From Spirochaetota bacterium (GTDB lineage: Bacteria > Spirochaetota > UBA4802 > JAFGDQ01), in NCBI GenBank assembly GCA_016932015.1, contig JAFGDQ010000023.1, positions 1 to 64,000 on the forward strand: a stretch of DNA of 64,000 bases. The letters are read 5' to 3'. The notes under the pieces are model-generated. The model did no database searches. It had not been told where the DNA came from and saw only the letters and a program-made list of their open reading frames with translations. Each line of letters opens with the position of its first letter. The stretch's first letter is position 1. Made by a program: the position numbers and the translations under genes. This document shows, in pieces, positions 51,736-61,501 of the stretch.

Positions 51736-52259
51736 GATTTCGGGCTGCTGATATAATTTGCAAATGTTCTTTTGCCTGACTTTTGATTAATGATGTTGGC
51801 CAGAATTTTTGTAAAGCAGGCCAGCCTGTATATTAAATTTTCATTAATCATGACTTTTTCCCGGATTGAAGAAAAATACAGAGCTCCCAATACAGTTTTA
51901 TCAGTTATTAAAGGCATTGTCAGTGTTGTTTTAATGCCCTGACTGTGGCAGAATTTTTTTTCCCGCTGCTGAAATTCCCTGTTAGCCTGCAGTAAAGGAT
52001 CATCCGGTACATTGGGTGTATATAATATTTTTCCTTTTTTCACTTCTTCAATAAGGCCGGCAGTATCTTTCTGTATAGTGGAAACAGGAGGGGAGGGCAC
52101 TGAAGGCATTGAATAAGTGTATATTTTACTTAATTTCGACTTATTATCCGGAAATTCGTATAACGTTACCCAGTCGAAATTTAAATGCTTTCGTATTTTT
52201 TTTAATGATTGTTTATAATCAATAATATTAAACCAAAATCCTGGTACGTATATATATTA
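51736..52259 (-). pseudogene. Truncated GAF-domain protein
   Basis: A frame open from 52259 to 51633 encodes a GAF-type sensor: DYKQSLKKIRKHLNFDWVTL, then ILYTPNVPDDPLLQANREFQ, GIKTTLTMPLITDKTVLGAL and ENLIYRLACFTKILANIIN. No start codon precedes the beginning of the match (the first ATG, 52109, is inside the domain), and after about residue 135 the frame runs into the MFS relic in another frame. It looks like the front of an FhlA-type sensor or regulator cut at both ends by deletions. Confidence 0.6.
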
Positions 52260-52306
52260 ATAACGTTGTAAAACGTCTTTGAAACGGTGTGGATACCTTT
52301 TATTTG

Positions 52307-52477
52307 TCAGTCCATACTGTTCGTTTCAAGTTCTTTAATGTCCAGACTGGAAACCGTTTTGCTCCAGTCTTTGGGCCCTATGGGACAGTAAGCAAGGTAT
52401 TTGCCGCAGTGACAGGCAGGTGAACTGCCGATCTCCTCAAAATTCTGTCTCGGGTCCTTCTGCTTTCCTGCTTGCAT
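52307..52477 (-). CDS. Small cysteine-containing protein (56 aa)
   Basis: A 56-codon frame starting 13 bp after the stop of the URO-D-family gene at 52491. It encodes ACHCGKYLAYCPIGPKDW near residues 21-38, with three cysteines and a histidine in a compact C-x-C-x6-C arrangement that could bind a metal, inside an otherwise polar, charged peptide. No ribosome binding site is convincing, so translation may depend on coupling to the upstream gene. No family is recognised. Confidence 0.4.
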   Translation of the reverse strand: MQAGKQKDPRQNFEEIGSSPACHCGKYLAYCPIGPKDWSKTVSSLDIKELETNSMD

Positions 52478-52490
52478 TGTGATTTCATGA

Positions 52491-53720
52491 TTATGCTGAA
52501 TATTCTCTTGTATAGTCGATCCAGATTTTTACGTTTTCAGGTTTGGCATCATCAAGCACACTTCTTGTGCACATTACAAAGCCTCCGTCGCGTCCGGCGC
52601 CGTCTATCATTTTCCTGCAGTAATCCTTTACTTCATTTTCAGTGCCGACCTGAAGAATCGTAACAGGGATGTTTCCGCAGATGCAGACAACGTCTTTCAG
52701 TATTTCCCTTGCCTTGAAAATGTCCGTTGAGTCGAATCTTGCGAGGGCTTTGCCTGGAGGCAGCTCCCTCAGGTATTCAAGCCTTGAGTCAAAATTGCCT
52801 TCAAAGAACGGGCAGGGAGTAAGGCCTGCATCAATTAAAGCAAGCAGAAGCCGTTTCAGTCCTGGCCAGTAAAATGTTCTGAACTGTTTATCAGACATGA
52901 AGCCGTCAGCCCCTCTGTGAAGCGGAATGTGTATCCTGGTATTGCCGCTGAATTTCGCGCCTGCTATCGCGCCTTCAATCAGCATAGGTTCAAGTTTCCC
53001 GACAGCCTGCATCAGCTTATCAGGATTGCGGTACATATCAAGCATTGATCCTCTCATGCCCCTGTGATAGTCGGATATAACATCAAACGCGGTTACAGCT
53101 ATTCCTCCTAATGAAGGGAAACCGAGATCTGTCATTTCCCGGCTGAATCCGCTTACTGCTTCACGTGTTTTTTTTATTTCCCGTCCGGCTTCCTGAAGAA
53201 TTTTGATTGCTTCTTCAATTTCAGGCCTGATAAAGGATTCAGCAAACATTGCAATATTTCCGAATACAAGTGAATCCAGCGGAGGAAGCTCTGCCAGCGG
53301 TTTCAGTGACTCATAGATCCGCGGTATAAACGTCCTTAATAGATGATCAGAAGTATTTGTCAGAAAACTGTCGTATTCATCAGGCATTAAATATTCATCC
53401 TCTACAAACTGATGCGTCACGTCATCCGGAATGCCGCATCCCGGCCATTTCATCTGTTTCGGGCCCAGTAATTCATTGGCCTTGCCTGATTCTGTTATAG
53501 GCGGGTAATACATGTCAGGTTCGAAATCAAGTATTGCTTTTTTATTCGCTTCAATCCATTCTGCCGGTTTATAGTATACATCCTTACAGGTCATGCCTGT
53601 ATATCTCGCAGGAAAATATCTGAAACTCGCGAGAACTGGAATTCTGTCCGGTGTTTCAAGCCGGATTGCAGTTTCTATACGGTTGAGTCTTTCTTCGTAT
53701 TGTTTTCTGGCGTCATTCAT
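52491..53720 (-). CDS. Uroporphyrinogen decarboxylase-family methyltransferase, second copy
   Basis: A 409-aa member of the URO-D superfamily, clearly different from the gene at 48492. N-terminal YEERLNRIETAIRLETPDRIPV and later IHIPLHRGADGFMSDKQF near residue 264 and LTPCPFFEGNFDSRLEYL near 301-318 are typical of corrinoid-linked methyltransferases. The latter contains the C-x-F-x-E stretch often used for zinc or substrate. It is 1.2 kb upstream of the decayed GAF/MFS segment. Together with the corrinoid protein and first copy it would make a methyl-transfer set; its methyl donor or acceptor role is unassigned. Confidence 0.83.
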   Translation of the reverse strand: MNDARKQYEERLNRIETAIRLETPDRIPVLASFRYFPARYTGMTCKDVYYKPAEWIEANKKAILDFEPDMYYPPITESGKANELLGPKQMKWPGCGIPDDVTHQFVEDEYLMPDEYDSFLTNTSDHLLRTFIPRIYESLKPLAELPPLDSLVFGNIAMFAESFIRPEIEEAIKILQEAGREIKKTREAVSGFSREMTDLGFPSLGGIAVTAFDVISDYHRGMRGSMLDMYRNPDKLMQAVGKLEPMLIEGAIAGAKFSGNTRIHIPLHRGADGFMSDKQFRTFYWPGLKRLLLALIDAGLTPCPFFEGNFDSRLEYLRELPPGKALARFDSTDIFKAREILKDVVCICGNIPVTILQVGTENEVKDYCRKMIDGAGRDGGFVMCTRSVLDDAKPENVKIWIDYTREYSA

Positions 53721-53897
53721 ATTCGGTTTAATATCTCTTTAATTGTTAATTGGTTTTAATTTTACAGGACACAATTACAGGAATGAAATTTGACTGTTAT
53801 TAAATTTAAAGATGGTTGTATTTTTAAGGTAAGGATTGTGATGCCTTTAAAATTATTTAATAATGTTGAAAAAAGACGATTAGTGCTGTTTCGGATT

Positions 53898-55040
53898 TTA
53901 GAACATAATATATTGTCCTGCTTTCAAAAGCCTTCTGCCGGTACTGCCTATATCTTCAATTGAGCGCAATCTGGATTCTCTGCGAGCTTTTAATATAAAA
54001 TCAACAGTAACATGGCCAAGGCCCGGCACACGTAAAAGTTCCGATCTGCCGGCTGTGTTAAGGTTCAGCGGAAAAAAATCCGGATGCTGTTTTGCCCATG
54101 CCTCTTTGGGGTCAACATCAAGAAAAAGGTTGCCGTTTTTATCATAGGGAATTTCATCTGCGTTAAATCCGTATTTTCTGAAAAGGAAATCCATCTGATA
54201 AAGCCGGTGCTCTCTTCTGAGAAGATCTTCATTACTTACATTCGATATTTCACCCGGAAGGTCTTTTTCTCCAAGGCCTCTCTGATAAGCGCTGAAATAT
54301 ACTCTGCCGAGATTAAGCCTTTCGTAAAGAGCCCATGTGTATTTTACTATCTCTCTGTCGGTTTCATCCGATGCTCCCACTATGAACTGGGTTGTCTGTT
54401 TAACTTTTTTGCGGTATGCCTGCGCGTTTGTAATTCTGCTTATCAGTTTCATCGGCCTGATGATGTCATCAAGATAGTTTTTGTCATTGCACAGCTTTCC
54501 GAAATTATCCTCCCCCGGGGTTTCAATGTTTACGGAAACCGCATTGGCCAGGCTCACCGCTTCCTCTACCGCGGCATCGGATGCTCCGGGGATGACTTTC
54601 AGGTGCATGTATCCCCTGAAGTTATTTTTATATCTTAGAACAGAGGCAATACCGTTAAGTTTGTCCATCGTACTGTCAGGGTTTTTTTCCACTCCGCTTG
54701 TAAGAAAAATTCCCGATACTAACCCTGCGTTATAATATTGTAAAAACGAGCGTACTGTTTCTTCAACCGAAAGAGAACATCTTTTTGCAGTGTCGTTTCC
54801 TGACCGTAAAGGGCAGTATTTGCAGTCGTTTCTGCATGCATTGGAAACAAGGGTCTTAAACAGGAAAGTCCTTCTCCCGTCCTGCATTGTGACAGGATAT
54901 ATCCACCGGTTATCCTCGGATCTTTTCCTGTGATCTTCCTTGTTCATTGTCCCGCACGCGCAGGCAAGGTCATACTGGGAATCGCGTGACAGGATATCAA
55001 GCTTTTCATAGGTATCCGGTTTTTTTATTATATACGACAT
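53898..55040 (-). CDS. Putative DNA modification/repair radical SAM protein
   Basis: 380 aa from ATG at 55040 (a 12-residue upstream extension is possible but lacks a better ribosome binding site). The radical SAM cluster is in SNACRNDCKYCPLRSG near residues 67-82 (C-x3-C-x2-C). The C-terminal helix-hairpin-helix is LNTAGRSELLRVPGLGHVTV near 324-343, continuing into RSIEDIG. This is the arrangement of the radical SAM family annotated as DNA modification or repair, whose usual small partner protein is not seen here. The HhH suggests DNA or nucleoprotein binding. The gene is monocistronic, and its chemistry is unknown. Confidence 0.85.
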   Translation of the reverse strand: MSYIIKKPDTYEKLDILSRDSQYDLACACGTMNKEDHRKRSEDNRWIYPVTMQDGRRTFLFKTLVSNACRNDCKYCPLRSGNDTAKRCSLSVEETVRSFLQYYNAGLVSGIFLTSGVEKNPDSTMDKLNGIASVLRYKNNFRGYMHLKVIPGASDAAVEEAVSLANAVSVNIETPGEDNFGKLCNDKNYLDDIIRPMKLISRITNAQAYRKKVKQTTQFIVGASDETDREIVKYTWALYERLNLGRVYFSAYQRGLGEKDLPGEISNVSNEDLLRREHRLYQMDFLFRKYGFNADEIPYDKNGNLFLDVDPKEAWAKQHPDFFPLNLNTAGRSELLRVPGLGHVTVDFILKARRESRLRSIEDIGSTGRRLLKAGQYIMF

Positions 55041-55253
55041 AATGCAAATAATTGAATAATATAACTGATTTTTCAAGTAAAAATTCAGGTAAAAATATTA
55101 TCCGATAAATAATTATCAATAAATTTTAATCAATCGGCTTTCATCCGGTTATATTCACATAATTATAAATATATTGACTGAACTCTGAATTGCAGTATAT
55201 AATCGGAATGTAAAGATTTTAGTATTCAGGAAGGAGATCAGGCCCTGAATTTG

Positions 55254-57488
55254 ATGGAATTATTAAATAACATATTTCAATTTCGAAAAAGGAACAGGGG
55301 CAGAAAAAAATCGATTGTCAGGATCCTGACTATAACATTAACTCTTGCAGTAGTAATTTCTTCAATTATTGTCTTCTCCATTATTTATACAGTACTTTCA
55401 CAGAAAGGATACAGCCAGCTTGAACAGAAAGCTGATGAGTTTAAAAATGCTTTAAAAGGAACTCTCGAAATGCCTCTCTGGAATCTGGATTTTAATAATA
55501 TTGAAAAAATCGGGGAAGCCTTCACCCATAATGAGCTGTTTGAAAAACTCAGAATAACTGACAGCGCAGGTGGTAATGATTATTATTTTTTTAACAGGAG
55601 AACAGCCTCTTCAGTTGTCGAAAGATCAGGAGAAGTCTCTCATAACGGCAGGATAATCGGCCGTTTTGAAATGGCCCTGACTACGGAACTTTATGAAAAA
55701 CAGAACCTTCAGATCCTGTACTACGGCTTTATATTGCTGCTTCTGACAATAATTGTCCTTTCTGTTGCAACAGCAATGACTATACGCCTCCTTTTGAACA
55801 GACTTTTCTATCAGACCGATATGATCGCTGATCAATATGCTTCTGAAAATTATGGCACTCCGTCAAATGAAATGCAGTATGTTGAATTCCAGCCGCTGAT
55901 AAAAATACTCGGAGACTTGCGGGATAAACTTAATGCAAGGATGCACGAAGTTAATGAAGCTGAAAAAAAGTACAGAGGCATTTTTGAAAATGCTGTTGAA
56001 GGAATCTTCCAGACAACACTGGAAGGCCGCTTTATCAGCGCTAACCCGGCACTTGCTGATATGCTTGGCTATAGTTCACCTGATGAGCTTATCGATTTTA
56101 CAGATGATATAAGTACTCTGGTCTATGTAAATCCGGAATCAAGGGAACGTTTGCCCGGACTTTTGAAAGAAAAAGGTGATCTTGTTAATTTCCAGACGGA
56201 TCTTTACACTAAATCCGGTGAAACAATACAGGTATCCATCAACTCTCAGCTGGTATATGGCGAAAATGGGGACTTGTTGTTTATTGAAGGAATGGTACAG
56301 AATATAACTCAGCAAAAAAAGGCTGAAGAAGAACACGAAAGGCTGAAACTGCAGCTAATACAGTCTCAGAAGATGGAGTCTGTCGGACGTCTTGCCGGGG
56401 GTATTGCCCATGACTTTAATAATATGCTTGGAATAATTATGGGGTATTCCGAGTTAATTTTAAAAGACCTTCCGGAAGATGACCCTAATGTTGACAAAAT
56501 TCAGGAAATCCGGAATGCGGCTGAACGTTCGGCGGATCTGACGCGTCAGCTTCTTGCGTTCGCGCGGAAGCAGGCGGCTTCCCCTAAAGTACTGAATCTG
56601 AATGATACTGTTTCAAGTATGATCAAAATGCTTCAAAGGCTTCTTGGAGAGGAGATCCGGCTTGAATGGGTTCCGGGATATAAAGTCTCATCTGTAAAAA
56701 TAGATCCGGGGCAGATTGATCAGGTTCTTGCAAATTTATGTATTAATGCGAAAGATGCTATTTCAGGGAAAGGGAACATTACCATTGAAACGCGGAATGC
56801 AGTGCTTGATGAATCCTTTTTTGCGAATCAGCTTGAAGGCAGCCCCGGCAATTATGTAATGATATCGGTTAGTGATGACGGATGCGGAATGAGTCCTGAG
56901 GTTAAAGACCACGTTTTTGAGCCTTTTTATACAACAAAGGAAAAAGAAAAAGGCACCGGACTCGGCCTTGCCACAGTATACGGTATAGTAAAACAGAATA
57001 ACGGAAGCATAAATGTTTACAGCGAGCAGGGGCGGGGAACAACAATCAGGATATATCTTCCGGTTTATGCCGGTGAGCCTGATTTACTCAGGGTAGTTGA
57101 TGCCGGGGTATCAATGGGAAAAGGCGAAACCGTACTTCTGGTAGAAGACGAGAAACTGCTGTTAACCCTGGGGGAACAGATGCTGCTTGAGCTGGGGTAT
57201 TCGGTAATTACCGCAAACAGCCCGTTAAAGGCCATAGAAGCTTCCGATGAGCATAATAAAATTGATCTGTTAATTACCGATGTAATTATGCCTGAGATTA
57301 ACGGGCGTGAACTTTCGGAAAAGTTATTGGAGAGATATCCCGGTCTTAAATGCATTTTTATGTCCGGCTATACTGCGGATGTAATTGCTCATCAGGGTGT
57401 TCTTGAAGAGGGAATACATTTTATTCAAAAACCTTTTACAAGAAAAGAGCTGGCTGACAAAATCAGGGACGTCCTCTCTTCAAATTAA
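55254..57488 (+). CDS. Membrane-bound hybrid sensor histidine kinase, PAS-HK-REC
   Basis: 744 aa. The first transmembrane helix is near residues 21-46 (ILTITLTLAVVISSIIVFSI), a periplasmic sensing segment follows (WNLDFNNIEKIGEAFTHNEL), and the second helix is near 153-176. Then a PAS domain at about 240-360, the phosphoacceptor box AGGIAHDFNNMLGIIMGYSE near 380-399, HATPase motifs NLCINAKDAI, SDDGCGMSPEV and GTGLGLATVYGIVKQ, and a C-terminal receiver with TDVIMPEINGRE. The kinase core is strikingly similar to that at 12145, so they are paralogues with different inputs. ATG at 55254 is preferred over TTG at 55251; AAGGAG lies 17 bases upstream, an unusual distance. Confidence 0.93.
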   Translation: MELLNNIFQFRKRNRGRKKSIVRILTITLTLAVVISSIIVFSIIYTVLSQKGYSQLEQKADEFKNALKGTLEMPLWNLDFNNIEKIGEAFTHNELFEKLRITDSAGGNDYYFFNRRTASSVVERSGEVSHNGRIIGRFEMALTTELYEKQNLQILYYGFILLLLTIIVLSVATAMTIRLLLNRLFYQTDMIADQYASENYGTPSNEMQYVEFQPLIKILGDLRDKLNARMHEVNEAEKKYRGIFENAVEGIFQTTLEGRFISANPALADMLGYSSPDELIDFTDDISTLVYVNPESRERLPGLLKEKGDLVNFQTDLYTKSGETIQVSINSQLVYGENGDLLFIEGMVQNITQQKKAEEEHERLKLQLIQSQKMESVGRLAGGIAHDFNNMLGIIMGYSELILKDLPEDDPNVDKIQEIRNAAERSADLTRQLLAFARKQAASPKVLNLNDTVSSMIKMLQRLLGEEIRLEWVPGYKVSSVKIDPGQIDQVLANLCINAKDAISGKGNITIETRNAVLDESFFANQLEGSPGNYVMISVSDDGCGMSPEVKDHVFEPFYTTKEKEKGTGLGLATVYGIVKQNNGSINVYSEQGRGTTIRIYLPVYAGEPDLLRVVDAGVSMGKGETVLLVEDEKLLLTLGEQMLLELGYSVITANSPLKAIEASDEHNKIDLLITDVIMPEINGRELSEKLLERYPGLKCIFMSGYTADVIAHQGVLEEGIHFIQKPFTRKELADKIRDVLSSN

Positions 57489-57757
57489 AAAAAATCAAAT
57501 TGAAACAGTTTATAAAATTTTTTCTGCAGAATGACGACAAAAATTGACGTTTTTTCATGTTGACAAATCTGCCAAAAAATAAAATTTTTAATTAAAACAG
57601 AAAAATATAAATGATTTATTTCATTATTCCAGTTAAATCCGGATGTCAGTGTTTATTTTTTTATTTGCTAAGCCGAAAAATGCGGAGTGTCCGCAGACGC
57701 AGCTGCCGTATTATTCAATTTGTCATTCAATAAAACAATAAAAGAAGGGTATCTTAT

Positions 57758-58510
57758 ATGAATGAGACAATTCAACAAAAAATTATTTCTTTCCTGAATC
57801 CTTCGTCAGAAGGCATTTCAGCAGCGGATGTTCGCATTGGGCTGGGTTATACATGCGTAAGGCTTGATAATGGTAATGCTGGCCTGGCATGGACTCCTCA
57901 TGATAATTCGGGAAGCTGCACTCATCAGCAGCAGGCCGGAACTCTGGCAGGCAGTCCCGCCTCAATGCTTCTTGATATGCTCGCGAGCCCGGATAATTCG
58001 CTTTCAAGAGCGCTGGGCCTTGCAACGGCCAATGCACTTTCCGCAGAGCTTCCGTCACCGAAAAACAGTACAGCCGATTCTCTTGAACTTGTCAATATTC
58101 AGTCTTCAGACAAGGTTGTAATGGTCGGGTTCTTCGGACCGCTTATTCAGGGAATACGAAAAACAGGATGCAGGTTTGATATCGTTGAACTTGACAGCAG
58201 TAAACCGGATACAATTTCTCCGGAGGAAGGTAAAAAAGTTTTGTCTGAGTGTACTGTAGCTATAATAACAGCTACATCCATAATTAATGGAACTACGGAT
58301 GGACTACTCGCTTCACTTGGAAGTCCGCGGGCTGTAATAATTCTCGGTCCTTCAACTTTTATGTGCCCTGAAGTTTTTAAAGGAACACCCGTTACCCATT
58401 TGGGAGGGTCCAGGGTACGCGATGTTTCTGCAGTCCTTAAAATTGTATCAGAAGGCGGAGGTACAATGATACTGAAACCTTATATAGACTTTGAGACTGT
58501 CTGTATTTAA
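57758..58510 (+). CDS. DUF364 domain protein (putative heavy-metal chelation, Rossmann-like)
   Basis: A 250-aa protein of the DUF4213/DUF364 type. The N-terminal region ISAADVRIGLGYTCVRL is near residues 20-36, and the Rossmann-like part carries KVVMVGFFGPLIQGIRK near 118-134 and AIITATSIINGTTDGLLA near 171-188, ending in ILGPSTFMCPEVFKGTP. The family is often placed next to iron or molybdate transport genes or corrinoid enzymes and is proposed to bind metals. The ribosome binding site GAAGGG lies near ATG. No direct partner is visible. Confidence 0.82.
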   Translation: MNETIQQKIISFLNPSSEGISAADVRIGLGYTCVRLDNGNAGLAWTPHDNSGSCTHQQQAGTLAGSPASMLLDMLASPDNSLSRALGLATANALSAELPSPKNSTADSLELVNIQSSDKVVMVGFFGPLIQGIRKTGCRFDIVELDSSKPDTISPEEGKKVLSECTVAIITATSIINGTTDGLLASLGSPRAVIILGPSTFMCPEVFKGTPVTHLGGSRVRDVSAVLKIVSEGGGTMILKPYIDFETVCI

Positions 58511-58583
58511 GATAAGGCATTAATATATTTTACCATGGCAGCGGTTAAAGTCTTTGTAAATACTAAAAGGATAAATCAAATTT

Positions 58584-59393
58584 ATGCCGACTTATAATGA
58601 TCTTGTATATGTAACCGATGGGCATGAACGGCAGAAACTCGACCTGTATGTCTCTGATTCAGGAGAAAATTTTCCGCTTATTATCTGGATACACGGCGGA
58701 GCTTTTCGTCTGGGCAGCAAAACGGATAATGTTCCTCTTGAATACCTGGAGGAAGGGTATGCTGTCGCGAGCATAAACTACCGTCTGAGTCAGCATGCTC
58801 TTTTCCCTGCGCAGATTGAGGATGTTAAATCAGCTGTTCGCTGGCTCAGGGCAAATGCTGCGAAATACACTCTTGATCCTGACTGCTTTGCGGCATGGGG
58901 TGAATCAGCAGGAGGTCATCTGGCAGCAATGCTCGGAACAACCGGAAATACGTCAGTGTTTGATGTCGGTGAATATCCGGATGTCTCAAGCAGAGTACAG
59001 CTTGTCATTGATTATTTCGGGCCAACGGATTTCCTGCAGATGGACAGTCAGCGTCTTCCGGAGGGAATGTTTCATGATACAGCTGATTCTCCGGAGTCAG
59101 AGCTGATTGGCGGACCGATTCAGGAGAATCTGGAAAAAGCAGCAAAAGCCAATCCTGTTGCATATGTTTCTTCGGAAGCTCCGCCTTTTCTGATCGTTCA
59201 CGGAGACTGTGATCCTCTTGTTCCTTTTCATCAAAGCATATTGCTTAAGGATGCTCTTGAGAATGCCGGTGTGCCGGTAATTTTTTACCGGGCAGAGGGA
59301 GAAGGTCATGGAAGGTTTACTGATCCGAAAATACCGGAGCTTACAAGGGGGTTTATTGAACAGCAGTTGAAGTCTATAAAGACCGGAGCGTAA
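58584..59393 (+). CDS. Alpha/beta-hydrolase, esterase/lipase type
   Basis: A 269-aa hydrolase of the HSL/BD-FAE group. The oxyanion motif IWIHGGAFRLGS is near residues 34-45, the nucleophile elbow WGESAGGHLAAML near 104-116 (GESAG), the aspartate in FLIVHGDCDPLVPFHQ near 203-218, and the histidine in EGEGHGRFTDP near 238-248. All three catalytic residues are intact. It follows the DUF364 gene by 73 bp, probably in one transcript. It cleaves ester bonds of an unknown cytoplasmic substrate. Confidence 0.92.
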   Translation: MPTYNDLVYVTDGHERQKLDLYVSDSGENFPLIIWIHGGAFRLGSKTDNVPLEYLEEGYAVASINYRLSQHALFPAQIEDVKSAVRWLRANAAKYTLDPDCFAAWGESAGGHLAAMLGTTGNTSVFDVGEYPDVSSRVQLVIDYFGPTDFLQMDSQRLPEGMFHDTADSPESELIGGPIQENLEKAAKANPVAYVSSEAPPFLIVHGDCDPLVPFHQSILLKDALENAGVPVIFYRAEGEGHGRFTDPKIPELTRGFIEQQLKSIKTGA

Positions 59394-59489
59394 AATACGT
59401 TATTTGTATTTGCAGGACGGCAGTTGGTAATAGAGATTATCAGGAGTTCTATTCTATAATTAATCTTAAGAAACAGGAAAGGCAGAGTT

Positions 59490-60221
59490 ATGATAAAAAA
59501 ATTATTCAAATGGAATCCGGAGAAAGACGCATTTAATGCGGCCGGAGTTGGAATAATAATCGTAGTACTTTCAATATTAATGACCTGTACCGGCGAATAT
59601 TATATTTTATCAGTTATTCTCAGAGACATTCTCATGATATTATTATTCGGAATCGGAATTCCTCTTTTTATAATAAACAAAAAACAGAGTTATAAAGAGT
59701 ACGGGCTTCACTTAAATAAATGGTATATCTTTCTGCCTGTTAATTTGATTCTTGGAGGACTTCTCTTGTTGATGTTTATAAATGAAGTTCCTGTTCCGGA
59801 TAATTTTGTTTTCAACAGTGACAAACTGTGGAGAATACTATACATAATGCTCGCAGGAGTTTTTGAGACAATCGTGTTTTATTCATATATAAGAACAGCA
59901 ATAGAACGTTCATTTGGAATTATTCCGGGAGTACTGCTGGCTGCAGTCTTTTATTCTTTTCATCATGCAGGCTTTCAGCCGGAGTTCGGAAAGTTATTGT
60001 TTGTAGGAATAATGTATGCGGTTGTTTTCAGAACAGGCAACAGCGCATTATTGATTTATCCTTTCTTCTGGGGTGTTGGCGCTTGCTATGATGTGCTTAT
60101 TCAATCGGAGGAAGTCTCTGAATTACTATATCCCGTGATCAGGTCGGTTATTCTGATATCCGGAATTACTATAATTATAGCTTTATTACGGTACAGGCAA
60201 AAACAAATTGATCAAATCTGA
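59490..60221 (+). CDS. CPBP-family intramembrane protein
   Basis: A 243-aa membrane protein with about seven hydrophobic helices. The motif LAGVFETIVFYSYIRTAIE near residues 125-143 and FYSFHHAGFQPEFGK near 156-170 match the two conserved blocks of the CPBP/CAAX-protease family, with the histidine pair present. The usual glutamate pair of the first block is reduced to a single E followed by T, so peptidase activity is uncertain. It follows the esterase by 96 bp and could be cotranscribed. Functions proposed for the family include immunity to small peptides and prenyl-type processing. Confidence 0.7.
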   Translation: MIKKLFKWNPEKDAFNAAGVGIIIVVLSILMTCTGEYYILSVILRDILMILLFGIGIPLFIINKKQSYKEYGLHLNKWYIFLPVNLILGGLLLLMFINEVPVPDNFVFNSDKLWRILYIMLAGVFETIVFYSYIRTAIERSFGIIPGVLLAAVFYSFHHAGFQPEFGKLLFVGIMYAVVFRTGNSALLIYPFFWGVGACYDVLIQSEEVSELLYPVIRSVILISGITIIIALLRYRQKQIDQI

Positions 60222-60376
60222 TATAAGTGGCTTCCTGTAAAAATTCAGAATAACCGGATTTTCCGGATTGTCGCATTTTTGATATGAATTCCGGCCTCAA
60301 TTATTCCGGAAACTGAATTCAGTTTTTAATGCCGGGTTTTTCGGATGGAAGTATGTATTATTCCATGAACCTGTTA

Positions 60377-61501
60377 TTAAAGTAAATTTTCATAATATCC
60401 GCATTTGCCTGTTTCGATTATTTCACGGACGATTTTTGCTGTAACCGGACCTATTCCTTTTATTTCCTGAAGCTCCGCAATGGGAAGAGACTCAATCGGT
60501 TTATCAATCCTTGATAATGAATAAGCAGCATAACCATAGGGGCTGTTTTTATTTTTCAGCTTGGAAAGATAATCCAGCTGTTCCAGAATAAGTATAACAA
60601 GTTCATCAGTAGAAACAAGAGATTTAAAAACAGATGAAGGAATTCGTTTGGGGACTTTAAACCGGGTTGCAGCAGTATCAAATACTTCCTGAGCGGGAAA
60701 AACATATTCAGGGTTTGGCGCTCCCCATGTAGTGTTCCCTGAATATATCTTTTCATATGCAGACGTGTGCTGCGGAAAATGTTTATTCAGAAAATTCATA
60801 AAGTAATCTTTCTGCCGTCCTTCTTTCAGGGTCATACCCCCGAAAATGATGAAATCAATCCCGGTCTCTTTTGCTTTAGTAACACTCTGTTCAATCATTT
60901 CAGAGGAATCTGTAATAAACGGTACAACAGGCATCAGATACATACCGCATGTCAGTCCTGCATCTTTAAATCTTTTGATGGTATTCAGTCTTTGGGAAGG
61001 AGAGGGAACTCCGGGCTCCAGAAGTCTGCTGATTTCATCATTAACAGATGAAAAGCTGAAACTCACTATTGCTTTATTCTGCTCATTTATTTTTTTAAAA
61101 AGATCAATATCTCTTTCAACCAGAGTTGATTTTGTAAGTATATGTACAGGATGATTATATTTATAAATCAGCTCAAGAGTTCTGCGGGACATCATGTACT
61201 TTTCTTCAAACGGCTGATATGAGTCGCTGACCCCCCCGCATACAACCATAAATCCATTTCCGAAAGGCTTGCGCTTCCTTGCCGGATCGAGCTCTTTTTC
61301 AAGCAGTTCCAGCGCGTTAATTTTTATTTCAATGTCGCGTCCGTATTCTCCTTCAACCTGATATTTCTCGTTCCTGCCGTCACAGTAAACGCAGTTATGC
61401 GTGCATCCTCTGTAAAGATTTATCGAGTATGAACTGATAAACCATGAATCTATTTTTTTATATCGTCGGAGTATGGATTTGGCGGTAATTTCTTTTATCA
61501 T
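60377..61501 (-). CDS. SPL-like/PA0069-type radical SAM protein with helix-hairpin-helix tail
   Basis: A 374-aa radical SAM enzyme. The cluster ligands are in YRGCTHNCVYCDGRNEKY near residues 30-47 (C-x3-C-x2-C), followed by the SPL-type GGVSDSYQPFEEKYMMSRR near 89-107 and GMYLMPVVPFITDS near 193-206. The last 35 residues, IAELQEIKGIGPVTAKIVRE, form a helix-hairpin-helix likely to bind DNA. Spore photoproduct lyase-like enzymes repair DNA lesions, but this subfamily is not proven to. Its ATG touches the stop of the AlkD-like gene with no intervening base. Confidence 0.85.
   Translation of the reverse strand: MIKEITAKSILRRYKKIDSWFISSYSINLYRGCTHNCVYCDGRNEKYQVEGEYGRDIEIKINALELLEKELDPARKRKPFGNGFMVVCGGVSDSYQPFEEKYMMSRRTLELIYKYNHPVHILTKSTLVERDIDLFKKINEQNKAIVSFSFSSVNDEISRLLEPGVPSPSQRLNTIKRFKDAGLTCGMYLMPVVPFITDSSEMIEQSVTKAKETGIDFIIFGGMTLKEGRQKDYFMNFLNKHFPQHTSAYEKIYSGNTTWGAPNPEYVFPAQEVFDTAATRFKVPKRIPSSVFKSLVSTDELVILILEQLDYLSKLKNKNSPYGYAAYSLSRIDKPIESLPIAELQEIKGIGPVTAKIVREIIETGKCGYYENLL

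Noticed and set aside
60312-60323. ACTGAATTCAGT palindrome followed by T5 as terminator
   Set aside because: It is a 12-base palindrome without a loop, so it cannot fold as a hairpin of useful strength.
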